DNA of 64,000 bases, taken from Sphaerisporangium album. Lineage in GTDB: Bacteria; Actinomycetota; Actinomycetes; Streptosporangiales; Streptosporangiaceae. The notes beneath the pieces were generated by a model that did not search any database, was not told where the DNA came from, and worked only from the letters and a program-made list of their open reading frames with translations. The DNA lies in NCBI RefSeq assembly GCF_003323745.1, contig NZ_QOIL01000003.1:526232-590231 (forward strand), written 5' to 3'. The position numbers were made by a program, and so were the translations under genes. This document shows, one piece after another, positions 1 to 7,997 of this stretch. Each line of letters opens with the position of its first letter. Position 1 is the stretch's first letter.

Positions 1-570
1 GAAGGTCTCGCACGACTTGCCCTTGTCCCACTGGCCGCCGCGTTCGAGCTGGAACTCCCGCTCGGAGACGTCGTTGGAGACGGCGTACCCGGCGACGCAG
101 GCGAGGGCCTCCTGGTGGGAGCCCAGGTAGCGGGCGGTCGCGCCGATGACGACGGCGAGCTCGACCTCCCAGTCGGTCTTCACGCTGCCGCGCGGGATCA
201 GCACCTCGTCGCCGGGGCCCACCACGGTGTTGGGGGCCTTCATGAAGATGATCGGCTCCGTGGGGAGGGCCGCGCCCGTCTCTTCGGCGTGGTCACGATA
301 GTTGAGGCCGATACATACGATCTTTCCCGGCCTGGCGATGGGCGGACCGATGCGCGATTCCGGGGTGCCGGTGATTCCGTCCCCGCCGAGGAGCGGCAAC
401 TCGTCCGACAGCAGGGCGTTCGCGATCCGTGCGGTCTGCCCCGAAGCGAAGAAGGCCCCGTCGAAGTCTGCTTCGTGGCCGAGCAGTCCTCGCAGGTCAC
501 GAGCTCGTCCGGCCTCGTCGAGGACGGCGGGGCGCTCTTCCCCGGGCGGTCCGACTCGCAGTAGCTTCAC
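1..570 (-). CDS. Fumarylacetoacetate hydrolase family protein, C-terminus cut off by window edge
   Basis: The reverse strand encodes 190 codons that run off the left edge, so the C-terminus is missing. The GTG start at 570 follows a GAGGGAG ribosome binding site. Residues include IVCIGLNYRDHAEE, then IIFMKAPNTVVGPGDEV, then KTDWEVELAVVIG, the usual order of the FAH fold (PF01557), with the metal-binding acidic residues in DWEVELAVV. Family members cleave or decarboxylate acylpyruvate-type diketo acids in catabolism of aromatic compounds, with Mg2+ or Mn2+. The exact substrate cannot be told from this fragment. It is transcribed divergently from the P450 gene across a 278-base gap. Confidence 0.9.
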   Translation of the reverse strand, partial: MKLLRVGPPGEERPAVLDEAGRARDLRGLLGHEADFDGAFFASGQTARIANALLSDELPLLGGDGITGTPESRIGPPIARPGKIVCIGLNYRDHAEETGAALPTEPIIFMKAPNTVVGPGDEVLIPRGSVKTDWEVELAVVIGATARYLGSHQEALACVAGYAVSNDVSEREFQLERGGQWDKGKSCETF

Positions 571-848
571 ACGTCTCCCTCGTAATCATCCGATGTCTTG
601 AGAGGAAAGACTACGCGGAGATAGGCCAGCGTCAAGAGTGCAGGTGGGGGCTGGGATCATTCGTCCGATGCCTATTTCATAACGAACGCCGCCCCCGGGA
701 TTCGCAAGGTGACGATCCGGATACGGTCCGCCATGCGCCGTGGTCGCGGCACCGGCATCGCGACGGCGGGTTGTACGCCCGTGTCCCCGCCATAGAACAC
801 GTTCTAGAATTCTCCGAGCAGCTGCCGATCGAGCCTCTGGGTGGTCAT
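571..848. promoter_or_regulatory. Divergent intergenic region between FAH gene and P450 gene
   Basis: No gene is seen in these 278 bases. They hold the ribosome binding site of the leftward gene and, near the right end, a candidate promoter (TTGTAC at 771-776, TAGAAC at 793-798, 16-base spacer) overlapped by the operator-like dyad described separately. An alternative -10, TAGAAT, lies at 805-810. Confidence 0.45.
793..806. promoter_or_regulatory. KstR-like operator before P450
   Basis: TAGAACACGTTCTA has perfect 6-base arms (TAGAAC/GTTCTA) around a 2-base centre and fits the TnnAACnnGTTnnA pattern of KstR, the TetR-type repressor of sterol catabolism in mycolic-acid actinobacteria. It overlaps both candidate -10 boxes of the P450 gene. 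That a KstR homologue binds here is inference; no such gene is in the window. Confidence 0.5.
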
Positions 849-2051
849 ATGGAAATCAACCTCGTCGACCAGGACCATTACGCCCGCGACGGCGCGCCGC
901 ACGAGCAGCTCAAGTGGCTGCGCGACAACGACCCGGTCTTCTGGCACGAGGGTGACGAGCAGCGCGGCTGGCCGGGGTTCTGGGCGATCACCAAGCACGA
1001 GGACGTCGTCCACGTCTCCCGCAACTCGGACCTCTTCTCCTCCGCCAAGAAGCTGGCGCTGTTCAACGAGGTCCCCGAGGAGCAGCTGGAGCTCCAGCGC
1101 CTGATGATGCTCAACCAGGACCCGCCGGAGCACACCCGCAGGCGGTCCCTGGTCAACCGCGGCTTCACGCCCCGGCAGATCAACGCCCTCGAAAGCCACA
1201 TCCGCGACATCTGCCACGGCCTCATCGACGAGGTCGCCGGGAAGGGCGCCATCGACTTCGTCACCGACGTCGCCGCGCCCCTCCCCCTGTACGTCATCTG
1301 CGAGCTGCTCGGCGCGCCCGTCGAGGACCGCGACAAGCTCTTCCAGTGGTCCAACCGCATGATCGGCGCCGAGGACCCGGACTACGCCGGCGCGCCCACC
1401 GACGGCGCCGACGCCGCGATGGAGGTCTACGCCTACGCCAACAAGCTCGCCGCCGAGCGCCGCGAGCAGCCGCGCCCCGACATCGTCACCAAGCTGCTCC
1501 AGCCCGACGAGAACGGCGAGACGCTCAGCGAGAGCGAGTTCGACCTGTTCGTCCTGCTCCTGGTCGTCGCGGGCAACGAGACGACGCGCAACGCGGCGTC
1601 CGGCGGCATGCTCACGCTCTTCGAGCACCCGGACCAGTGGGAGCGCCTCGTCCGCGACCACTCCCTCACCCGCACCGCCGCCGACGAGATCGTCCGCTGG
1701 GTCTCCCCCGTGAACCTGTTCCGCCGCACGGCCACCCGGGACACCGTCCTGCGCGGCAAGCACATCAAGGAAGGGGACAAGGTGGTCGTCTTCTACTCGT
1801 CGGCCAACCGCGACGAGGACGTCTTCGCGGCCCCCGCGTCCTTCGACATCGCCCGCGACCCCAACCCGCACATCGGCTTCGGCGGCGGCGGCGCCCACTT
1901 CTGCCTGGGCAACCACCTCGCCAAGCTCGAACTGCGCGTGCTGTTCGAGGTCGTCACCGAGCGCCTGCCCAACCTGCGCCAGACCGGCGAGGCGAAGCGG
2001 CTGCGCTCCAACTTCATCAACGGCATCAAGACGCTTCCCGTGGAGGTGTGA
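849..2051 (+). CDS. Cytochrome P450
   Basis: A 400-residue class I bacterial P450. The I-helix oxygen-activation motif AGNETT is at 241-246, the ExxR pair is Glu280/Arg283, and the haem loop FGGGGAHFCLG carries the thiolate Cys352. The length is normal for a soluble actinobacterial P450. The frame is open much further upstream, but ATG 849 is chosen because homology starts here (MEINLVDQDHYARDG) and the promoter lies just before; a weak GGGTGG precedes it. It would need a ferredoxin partner; a P450-type ferredoxin is encoded at 23060 behind a similar operator. Helical motifs resemble CYPs acting on steroids, terpenes or fatty acids, but the subfamily is not assigned. Confidence 0.95.
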   Translation: MEINLVDQDHYARDGAPHEQLKWLRDNDPVFWHEGDEQRGWPGFWAITKHEDVVHVSRNSDLFSSAKKLALFNEVPEEQLELQRLMMLNQDPPEHTRRRSLVNRGFTPRQINALESHIRDICHGLIDEVAGKGAIDFVTDVAAPLPLYVICELLGAPVEDRDKLFQWSNRMIGAEDPDYAGAPTDGADAAMEVYAYANKLAAERREQPRPDIVTKLLQPDENGETLSESEFDLFVLLLVVAGNETTRNAASGGMLTLFEHPDQWERLVRDHSLTRTAADEIVRWVSPVNLFRRTATRDTVLRGKHIKEGDKVVVFYSSANRDEDVFAAPASFDIARDPNPHIGFGGGGAHFCLGNHLAKLELRVLFEVVTERLPNLRQTGEAKRLRSNFINGIKTLPVEV

Positions 2052-2207
2052 CGGCCGTCACCGCCGTCGCCGGGCCCCTTGCGGAAGTCCGGCCGTACCG
2101 GGGTCCGGCAGGTTAGGGGCCCCGGCTACGGCCCGCGCGTCTGCCCGCGGGCGGGCGCCGCACCTTACGATGAGCGCGCCCGATCATCCGTACCCACGGA
2201 GGCGCAG

Positions 2208-2960
2208 ATGTCCCCCACGCTCACGGCCGGCGGCCCGCGCGGCGCGCGGATCGCCCACGGGCTCGCCGCGTCGTACGAAGAGCTGGCCTCCCTTCTGGAG
2301 GACCTCACCGGCGGCCAGTGGCGCGAGCCGACCCGCTGCGCGGGCTGGGAGGTGCGCGACGTCGCCGGGCACGTCACCGGACTCGCGTCCGACGTCGCAA
2401 GCGGCGCCGTCGGCAGCCGCACCGGCGACCAGCAGGCCGCCGACCTGCGCGAACTGTCCCCGCCCGCGATGGCGCAGAGCCTCAGGGGCTCGGCCGCCGC
2501 GATCGGGCGCTTCCTGGACGGGTTCGGCGAGGACACCTGGCGCGCGCCGAGCGGGATCGGCGCCGACACCTTCGAGCAGAGCTACCGGCGCCTGTGGAAC
2601 GACCTGTACGTCCACACCGACGACATCCGGACGGCCCTCGGCCTGCCGTCCGGCCGCGGTCCCGCGCTGGCCGCCAGCGTCGCGCACATGGAGGACCGGC
2701 TGAAGCGGGCCGGCTTCGGCCCCGCCCGCGTCCTCCTCCGCGCCCCCGACCCGACCACGGACGGCACCGCGGACGGGGCTGCGGACGGGGCTGCGGACGC
2801 CGTGCTGGAGCTCGTGTTCGGAGAGGCGGACGACGCGCCGGCGACGCCCCTCACCGACCCGCTGCGCTTCGTCCTCGTCGCCACCGGTCGCGTGGACCCG
2901 TCCGAGCTGGGCCTTCCGCCGGAGGTCAACATCTACCGGACGTACTCCGGACGCCCCTGA
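2208..2960 (+). CDS. Mycothiol-dependent maleylpyruvate isomerase family protein
   Basis: This 250-residue protein starts at ATG 2208 after GGAGG. The N-terminal half is a DinB-like four-helix bundle with CAGWEVRDVAGHVTG (metal-ligand His) and WNDLYVHTDDIRTALGL (second His with acidic neighbours), the pattern of the mycothiol maleylpyruvate isomerase N-domain. The C-terminal 90 residues are a small alpha/beta domain typical of the family, with a short TDGTADGAADGAAD low-complexity stretch encoded by an imperfect repeat. Family members are metal enzymes using mycothiol; most paralogues have no known substrate. It lies 156 bases downstream of the P450, apparently with its own promoter. Confidence 0.8.
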   Translation: MSPTLTAGGPRGARIAHGLAASYEELASLLEDLTGGQWREPTRCAGWEVRDVAGHVTGLASDVASGAVGSRTGDQQAADLRELSPPAMAQSLRGSAAAIGRFLDGFGEDTWRAPSGIGADTFEQSYRRLWNDLYVHTDDIRTALGLPSGRGPALAASVAHMEDRLKRAGFGPARVLLRAPDPTTDGTADGAADGAADAVLELVFGEADDAPATPLTDPLRFVLVATGRVDPSELGLPPEVNIYRTYSGRP

Positions 2961-3430
2961 CGCCGCCGACGCGGCGGGGCTACGCGACGAGATGTCCGGC
3001 CTTCGCCGAACGCCTCCGCCTCGCGGGCGCCTAGGGCGGTGACCACGAAGGCTCACCGGCTCGCCAGTGCGGTGACCGCACAGGTTCACCGGCTCGTCCG
3101 ATTCCTTCGCCGGTGTGGGTCTTCGTATCCGGCGCCGGTCGGCGAGAAGGGACGACGGTGATGTCGGCGCCTTCGTGCGGCGAGAACCCGGTGAACGTTC
3201 GTGCTCACAGCACCAGCTGTACCGGCGCCGTATCGACCCGTTCAGGGACCCTGTAGCGACCCTGTATCGACCGGGACCGGCCGCGGACTACTCCCGGGGA
3301 CGTACAGGAGGGGCGGGCCCGCGGTCCCGGTGGCGTAGGCGGTCGGCCTCTGCGAGGGGGACGCCCCGGGACGGCGATTGGGACACCATCCACGGTGACC
3401 ACCTAATGAAGCCTAGAAAAAGGGGGAACC
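2961..3430. other. Intergenic region with imperfect direct repeat, no gene seen
   Basis: These 470 bases carry no convincing coding sequence. A 27-base direct repeat, CGGTGACC...TCACCGGCTCG, occurs at 3037-3063 and 3070-3096 with 23 of 27 positions shared and a 33-base period. The last 30 bases contain an A/T-richer stretch and the AAAAAGGGGG ribosome binding site of the next gene. Confidence 0.5.
3037..3096. repeat. Imperfect 27-base tandem repeat
   Basis: Units 3037-3063 and 3070-3096 differ at four positions and are separated by six bases. Each unit also contains GGTGA and TCACC, so each could fold on itself. Function is unknown; a regulatory site pair is possible. Confidence 0.6.
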
Positions 3431-3871
3431 GTGCGCAGGGTCTACGCCGTCCTCGCCGGCCTGCTGTTGCTCGCCGTGATCGCGCAGTTCTACTTCGCGG
3501 CCGTCGGCGCGTTCGACAAGCCGCAGGAGGACGGCTCGTTCAGCCTCCACAGCCTCACCGGGATGATGGTGATCCCCGTGCTGTCACTGCTGGCCACCAT
3601 CGCCGCCGCCGTCGCGAAGGCCCCCGGCCGCCTGATCGGGATGACCATCCTGCCGCTCGGCCTGGTCATCGTGCAGGTGCTGATCATCGTGCTCGGCGAC
3701 GCGCTCAACGACAGCGCCGACAACACCACCACAGGAAGCCTGGTCATCCTGGGACTCCACGCCCTCAACGGCCTCGCCATCATGGGCGTGAGCGGCATGG
3801 TGTTCCGCCAGGCACGCCTGCTCGCGGCGAGCACGACGCCCGCCCCGGGCACCGCCGCACGCGTCGCATGA
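3431..3871 (+). CDS. DUF6220 family small membrane protein
   Basis: A 146-residue protein with four predicted membrane helices, about residues 5-27, 44-64, 70-92 and 104-125. It starts at GTG 3431 behind AAAAAGGGGG. The sequence LLLAVIAQFYFAAVGAFD and the HSLTGMM motif at the second helix match the DUF6220 pattern, in which conserved His residues sit near the membrane faces. No activity is established for the family. Its stop codon overlaps the start of the multicopper oxidase (ATGA at 3868-3871), so the two are translationally coupled and may act together at the membrane. Confidence 0.8.
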   Translation: MRRVYAVLAGLLLLAVIAQFYFAAVGAFDKPQEDGSFSLHSLTGMMVIPVLSLLATIAAAVAKAPGRLIGMTILPLGLVIVQVLIIVLGDALNDSADNTTTGSLVILGLHALNGLAIMGVSGMVFRQARLLAASTTPAPGTAARVA

Positions 3872-6006
3872 CGGTCGAGACGCTCCTCGTCCTCGACCTG
3901 CTCGCGGGGGTCGTGGCCACGGCGGGCTGGCTGGGCGCGGGCGCGACGGCGGCGGCACACCGCTCGCTCGTCGCCCTCCCCCTCGCCGCCCTGGCCCTGG
4001 CCGCGACCCTCGCCCGCTGCGCGCTGACGATCCCCCTCGCCGGTGCCGGCTGGTGGTTCGTCCAGGAGAAACTCAGCCTCACCCTGCCCCTGGCGCTCAT
4101 CGGTGCCCTGACTGGGGCCGTCCTCGCGGTCCCCCGCCTGCTCGCGGCCACCCGCCGCCGCACGGCAGCATCCGCCGACGCGTCCGGCGGTTCCGGCGCT
4201 CCGGGTGGTCCCGGCGACGCCGCCGAAGCACCCGGCCTCACCGACTCACGCGCCCCCGCGCGGGTCGTCGTGCCGCTCTTCGGCGCGGGGTACGCCGCGG
4301 CGGCGGGCCCTGTGGTCTCGCTCCTGATCGGTTATCCCATGACGCCGGGCGCGGCCCTGATCACGGTGGCCCTCACGGCGGCGGCGATCCTGGCGACCTG
4401 GCGCATGGTGGCCGGACGCCTGCCCTTGGCGCGCGTGACCGTGGCCACGGCCGTCGCCGTGGGCCTGGCCGGCACCGGGCTGGCGTTCGTCCCGGCCGAC
4501 GCGATCGACACCGGCGGCGGCCCCGCGAGCGCCCACTCCTCAGGCGCCACCATGCCGGAAATGTCGCCCAGCGCGATTTCCGGCGCACCATCTCATGCGA
4601 TGCCCGGCATGCCCTCCGGCACCGTGACGAGCGCGTCGTCCCACACGGCCCCCGACCAGCCCGTGACCGCGTTCCGTGGCCCCTCCACGCCCGAGCCGGG
4701 AGGGACGATTCGCCGGTACGCCCTGACCGCGCGCACGGCGACCGTCCGGCTCGCCTCGGGGCGTCAGGTCGAAGCGTGGACCTTCAACGGCACCGTGCCC
4801 GGCCCTCCGATCACCGCCACCCAGGGCGACCTCGTCGAGGTGAAGCTGCACAACGCCGACATCGCCTCGGGCGTGACCCTCCACTGGCACGGCTACGACG
4901 TCCCCGCCGGCGAGGACGGCGTGCCCGGCCTCACCCAGGAGGCCGTCATGCCCGGCCAGGAGTTCACGTACCGCTTCCGCGCCCTACAGGCCGGCACGTA
5001 CTGGTACCACACGCACGAGGTCTCCGACCTGGGCGTCCGCATGGGCCTGTACGGAACGCTGGTGGTGTCTCCGCGCCCCGCGTCCGGCGGCACCCCCGCC
5101 GAGACGACCGGCACCGGCACCGGCGAGACGTCCGGTACGCGCGCACGGAACGCCGTGGATCTCACCCTCCCGGCGCACACCTTCGCCGGTACGACCGCGC
5201 TCGGCGACCAGGACCGCCCGTTCACCCGGCAGGTCGCGCCCGGCAGCCCCGTACGCCTGCGGCTGGTCAACACCGACAACACGCCGCGCGGGTTCGCCCT
5301 CAGCGGCGCGGCGTTCCGGGTCGCGAGCATCGACGGCCGCGACCTGAACCGGCCGGGCGAGCTGAACCGGACGCGCCTGCGCCTCCCCGCCGGGGGACGC
5401 TACGACCTCGTCTTCCCCATGCCGCCCGGCCAAGCCGTCCTTCTCGTGGACGACCGCCCGGCCCTCACGCTCACGCCCGGTGGCCCGGCGCCGGCCGCTC
5501 CCGCCGAGAAGACCGCCGCCTGGCCGGAGTTCGACCCTCTGTCCTACGGCGGCCCGGCCCCGACGCCGTTCGGCGCGGATGACCGCTTCGACCGCCGGTT
5601 CACGATGGTCCTGGACCGGGGCCTCGCCTTCTCGAACGGCAGCCCGATGTACGCGCACACGGTCAACGGCCGCGCGTTCCCGTCCATCCCGACGCAGCTC
5701 GTCCGCAAGGGCGACCTCGTCCACATGACCGTGGTCAACAGGGGCCGCGACACGCACCCCTGGCACCTGCACGGCCACACGGTCCTGGTCCTGTCGCGCG
5801 ACGGGCGCGAACCGTCCGGCTCTCCCCTGTGGATGGACACGTTCGACGTCCAGCCCGGCCAGGTCTGGGAGGTCGCCTTCCGCGCCGACAATCCGGGCAT
5901 CTGGATGAACCACTGCCACAACCTCAGCCACGCGGACATGGGCATGGCCCTCCACCTCGACTACGACGGCGTGACGACCCCCTTCCACGGCGCACACGGC
6001 GGCTGA
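3868..6006 (+). CDS. Membrane-anchored multicopper oxidase
   Basis: A 712-residue protein starting at ATG 3868, overlapping the previous stop. Residues 1 to about 215 contain six or so hydrophobic helices with an Ala/Gly-rich loop, then a Met/His-rich linker (MPEMSP, SHAMPGMPSG) likely to bind copper. The rest is a cupredoxin oxidase: TLHWHGYD near 335, YWYHTHE near 377, HPWHLHGH near 629 and MNHCHNLSH near 681, the four copper-ligand motifs of type 1, 2 and 3 sites. Enzymes of this type oxidise Cu(I), phenols or other reductants with O2 outside the membrane. Fusion to an N-terminal multi-pass module is known in actinobacterial oxidases but is not the usual secreted form. Substrate unknown. 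Confidence 0.9.
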   Translation: MTVETLLVLDLLAGVVATAGWLGAGATAAAHRSLVALPLAALALAATLARCALTIPLAGAGWWFVQEKLSLTLPLALIGALTGAVLAVPRLLAATRRRTAASADASGGSGAPGGPGDAAEAPGLTDSRAPARVVVPLFGAGYAAAAGPVVSLLIGYPMTPGAALITVALTAAAILATWRMVAGRLPLARVTVATAVAVGLAGTGLAFVPADAIDTGGGPASAHSSGATMPEMSPSAISGAPSHAMPGMPSGTVTSASSHTAPDQPVTAFRGPSTPEPGGTIRRYALTARTATVRLASGRQVEAWTFNGTVPGPPITATQGDLVEVKLHNADIASGVTLHWHGYDVPAGEDGVPGLTQEAVMPGQEFTYRFRALQAGTYWYHTHEVSDLGVRMGLYGTLVVSPRPASGGTPAETTGTGTGETSGTRARNAVDLTLPAHTFAGTTALGDQDRPFTRQVAPGSPVRLRLVNTDNTPRGFALSGAAFRVASIDGRDLNRPGELNRTRLRLPAGGRYDLVFPMPPGQAVLLVDDRPALTLTPGGPAPAAPAEKTAAWPEFDPLSYGGPAPTPFGADDRFDRRFTMVLDRGLAFSNGSPMYAHTVNGRAFPSIPTQLVRKGDLVHMTVVNRGRDTHPWHLHGHTVLVLSRDGREPSGSPLWMDTFDVQPGQVWEVAFRADNPGIWMNHCHNLSHADMGMALHLDYDGVTTPFHGAHGG

Positions 6007-6041
6007 CCAGAGGCCAAGCGCCCGCGGACGGCCCGGGGCGG

Positions 6042-6081
6042 CCGCCCATCGCCGACCACGTGGCAGGCCGGCGACGGGCGG
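6042..6081. terminator. Hairpin between convergent genes
   Basis: The 13-base arms CCGCCCATCGCCG (6042-6054) and CGGCGACGGGCGG (6069-6081) pair with one exception that becomes a G-U pair in the leftward transcript. It sits between the oxidase stop and the leftward LLM-hemerythrin stop and could end both transcripts. No U-run follows. Confidence 0.5.
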
Positions 6082-6125
6082 ACGGCCGCGAAACTCATGG
6101 CCGGGGCGGCGATTCGCGGGAGCGG

Positions 6126-7805
6126 TCAGGAGAAGCCGAGGCGGGCCAGGGGTTCGACCAGTTCGCGTTCCTCGTAGGAGAGGTGGGACAGCAGGGCGTC
6201 GGTGAGGAGGTCCACGGCGGCCTGGAGGGACTTCAGGCCATCGGGCTCGGTCACCAGCGCGACCAGCGCCCGGTCGACGCCTTCGAGGACGTCGTGGATC
6301 ACGTGGTGTTCCCGCTCAAGCCGGTCGACCACCGGCGCGAGCTCGGGCATGGCATGGCGAAGGTGGGGGAAGACGCCGACGTCCTCCATGGTGTGGTGGG
6401 TGGTGACCACCCGGCAGTACTGCTGGCAGTAGACGCCGAGCGTCCAGTTGTTCTGCCGCATGGTCATCTCGTTGATCTGGGAGCGGGCCGTCCCGGGGTC
6501 CATCGTTCCGGCCGCCACCTGCTCGACGAGCCCGCGCAGCGTGCGCAGCTCCTCTCGGAGGTGGTCGTGCACGTCGATGAGGTGGCGGCCCGCGGCCTGC
6601 TCGTGCGCGGTGTAGCGGCGGTTCGGGTCGGGCGCGGGGCCGGTCGGGCGGGTCGTCTCGTCCCAGACCCGCACGTCGCTGAGCCGGGTGCCGTCGTCCG
6701 GGGTCGGCACGACCGCGAGCGCCGAGGTGGGGACGGCGGGCCGGACGCGGATGGCCGAGCTGGAGGAGGTGGACGAGGCGGTGGCCGGTGAGGCAGTGGC
6801 CGCCGAGGTCGCCTTCGGTGACGACGCGTCCGGCGAGGTCGCGGATACCACGGCCTGCTCCCGGTCATCGGCCGCGCTGCCCGGCCGTGGGTCGTCCGAC
6901 GGCGGCGGGTCGGTCCGCCCGGCCCGCTCGGTCGCGACCAGCTCCTGGACGGCGGGGGCTACCTCGGCCGCGAAGCGGCGGATCACGTCCGGGTCGTCGC
7001 CTATCAGGATGTAGCCGCTCATGCCCTGCGTGAGGGTGAGTTCGGCGAGCTGCTCGGCCCACACGTGCGCGGGCCCGTCGAGGAAGCCGGTCCCGCGGCC
7101 GTCGAACGTGCCGCTGACGTTGTACAGCCGCCGCACGTCGGAGGGCTGGCGCCCGGCCTCCAGCGCGGCCTCGTCGATCATCGCGTTCATCGCGGGCAGC
7201 TCGCCAGGCCCCGCGTACGGGCTGCTGGGCAGCCATCCGTCGGCGAGCCGTCCGGTCAGCGCGAGCATGCGCTTCTTGTACGAGCCCACCCAGATGCCCA
7301 CGTCGTGGGCCGGTGCGGGGCCGGGGTGGGCGCCCCATACGCGGTAGTGCGCGCCGTCCACGCGGACCGTCCCGCCGTCGGGCGACCATATCGCCCGGAT
7401 GATCTCGATGGCCTCTTCCAAGGCATCGACGGCCTGGGCCGAGGTGAGCCGCCGTCCGCCCATCGCGGCCACGCCATCCCAGAACGCCCCGGCGCCGAGG
7501 CCGAGCTCCACCCGCCCTCCGCTGAGGATGTCGAGGGTGGCGACGCTGCGGGCGAGCACGGCCGGGGGCCGCAGGGGCAGGTTGGCCACGTTCGGGGAGA
7601 CGCGCACGGTCGACGTAGCGGCGGCGATGACCGACAGCAGCGTCCAGGTGTCCAGGAACCGCGCCTGGTAGGGATGGTCCTGGACGGTCACCAGATCCAG
7701 GCCCACCTGCTCGGTCAGCCGAGCGAGCGCGACGACGCGATCGGCCTGGCCCGCGTCTGGGGTGATGAACGTTCCGAACAGCAGCTCGTGCCCGTAGTCG
7801 GCCAT
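6126..7805 (-). CDS. LLM-class F420/flavin oxidoreductase fused to hemerythrin domain
   Basis: A 559-residue two-domain protein. ATG 7805 is chosen over upstream codons because it follows GGGAAG and begins the luciferase-like fold. Residues 1 to about 300 are a TIM-barrel LLM oxidoreductase (LFGTFITPDAGQADR, RVELGLGAGAFWDG, HDVGIWVGSYKKRML). About 300-400 is a Ser/Ala/Thr-rich linker. About 410-559 is an HHE hemerythrin bundle with the di-iron ligands visible in DVHDHLREE, TTHHTMEDVGVFPHL, REHHVIHD and LLSHLSYEERELVEPL. LLM enzymes use F420H2 or FMNH2; hemerythrins bind O2 or NO or sense redox. The pairing suggests a redox or O2-linked reaction. Activity is not assigned. Confidence 0.9.
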   Translation of the reverse strand: MADYGHELLFGTFITPDAGQADRVVALARLTEQVGLDLVTVQDHPYQARFLDTWTLLSVIAAATSTVRVSPNVANLPLRPPAVLARSVATLDILSGGRVELGLGAGAFWDGVAAMGGRRLTSAQAVDALEEAIEIIRAIWSPDGGTVRVDGAHYRVWGAHPGPAPAHDVGIWVGSYKKRMLALTGRLADGWLPSSPYAGPGELPAMNAMIDEAALEAGRQPSDVRRLYNVSGTFDGRGTGFLDGPAHVWAEQLAELTLTQGMSGYILIGDDPDVIRRFAAEVAPAVQELVATERAGRTDPPPSDDPRPGSAADDREQAVVSATSPDASSPKATSAATASPATASSTSSSSAIRVRPAVPTSALAVVPTPDDGTRLSDVRVWDETTRPTGPAPDPNRRYTAHEQAAGRHLIDVHDHLREELRTLRGLVEQVAAGTMDPGTARSQINEMTMRQNNWTLGVYCQQYCRVVTTHHTMEDVGVFPHLRHAMPELAPVVDRLEREHHVIHDVLEGVDRALVALVTEPDGLKSLQAAVDLLTDALLSHLSYEERELVEPLARLGFS

Positions 7806-7848
7806 GTCGCTTCCCGTCGTCTCCGTCAAAGTAGTCGATGCACCGCAG

Positions 7849-7876
7849 ATGTTATGCCAAACAGAAGAGTTGTCAA
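7849..7876 (-). promoter_or_regulatory. Promoter for LLM-hemerythrin gene
   Basis: On the reverse strand TTGACA (7876-7871) and TAACAT (7854-7849) are separated by 16 bases, a good vegetative sigma-factor promoter. The direct repeat CAAACAGAAG occurs at 7858-7867 and 7874-7883, one copy in the spacer and one over the -35, and may be a regulator site. The leader would be about 37 bases. Confidence 0.6.
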
Positions 7877-7997
7877 ACAGAAGGTTTACCATCTCACCAA
7901 TCCCCCGACCGAACCCCGCGCAAGGCGAAGGTCCATAGTGGCCGGGGCTTCGCGTCGATACGCTTGGAGCCCGCGGTCGACGTGCATGGAGGAGCTC

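Noticed and set aside
804..1916. Long open frame opposite the P450 gene
   Set aside because: It is a shadow in G+C-rich DNA: the product is Val/Gly/Asp-rich without motifs, while the forward frame has all P450 signatures.
3037..3096. Possible CRISPR-like repeat
   Set aside because: Only two imperfect units with six bases between them; no spacers and no cas genes.
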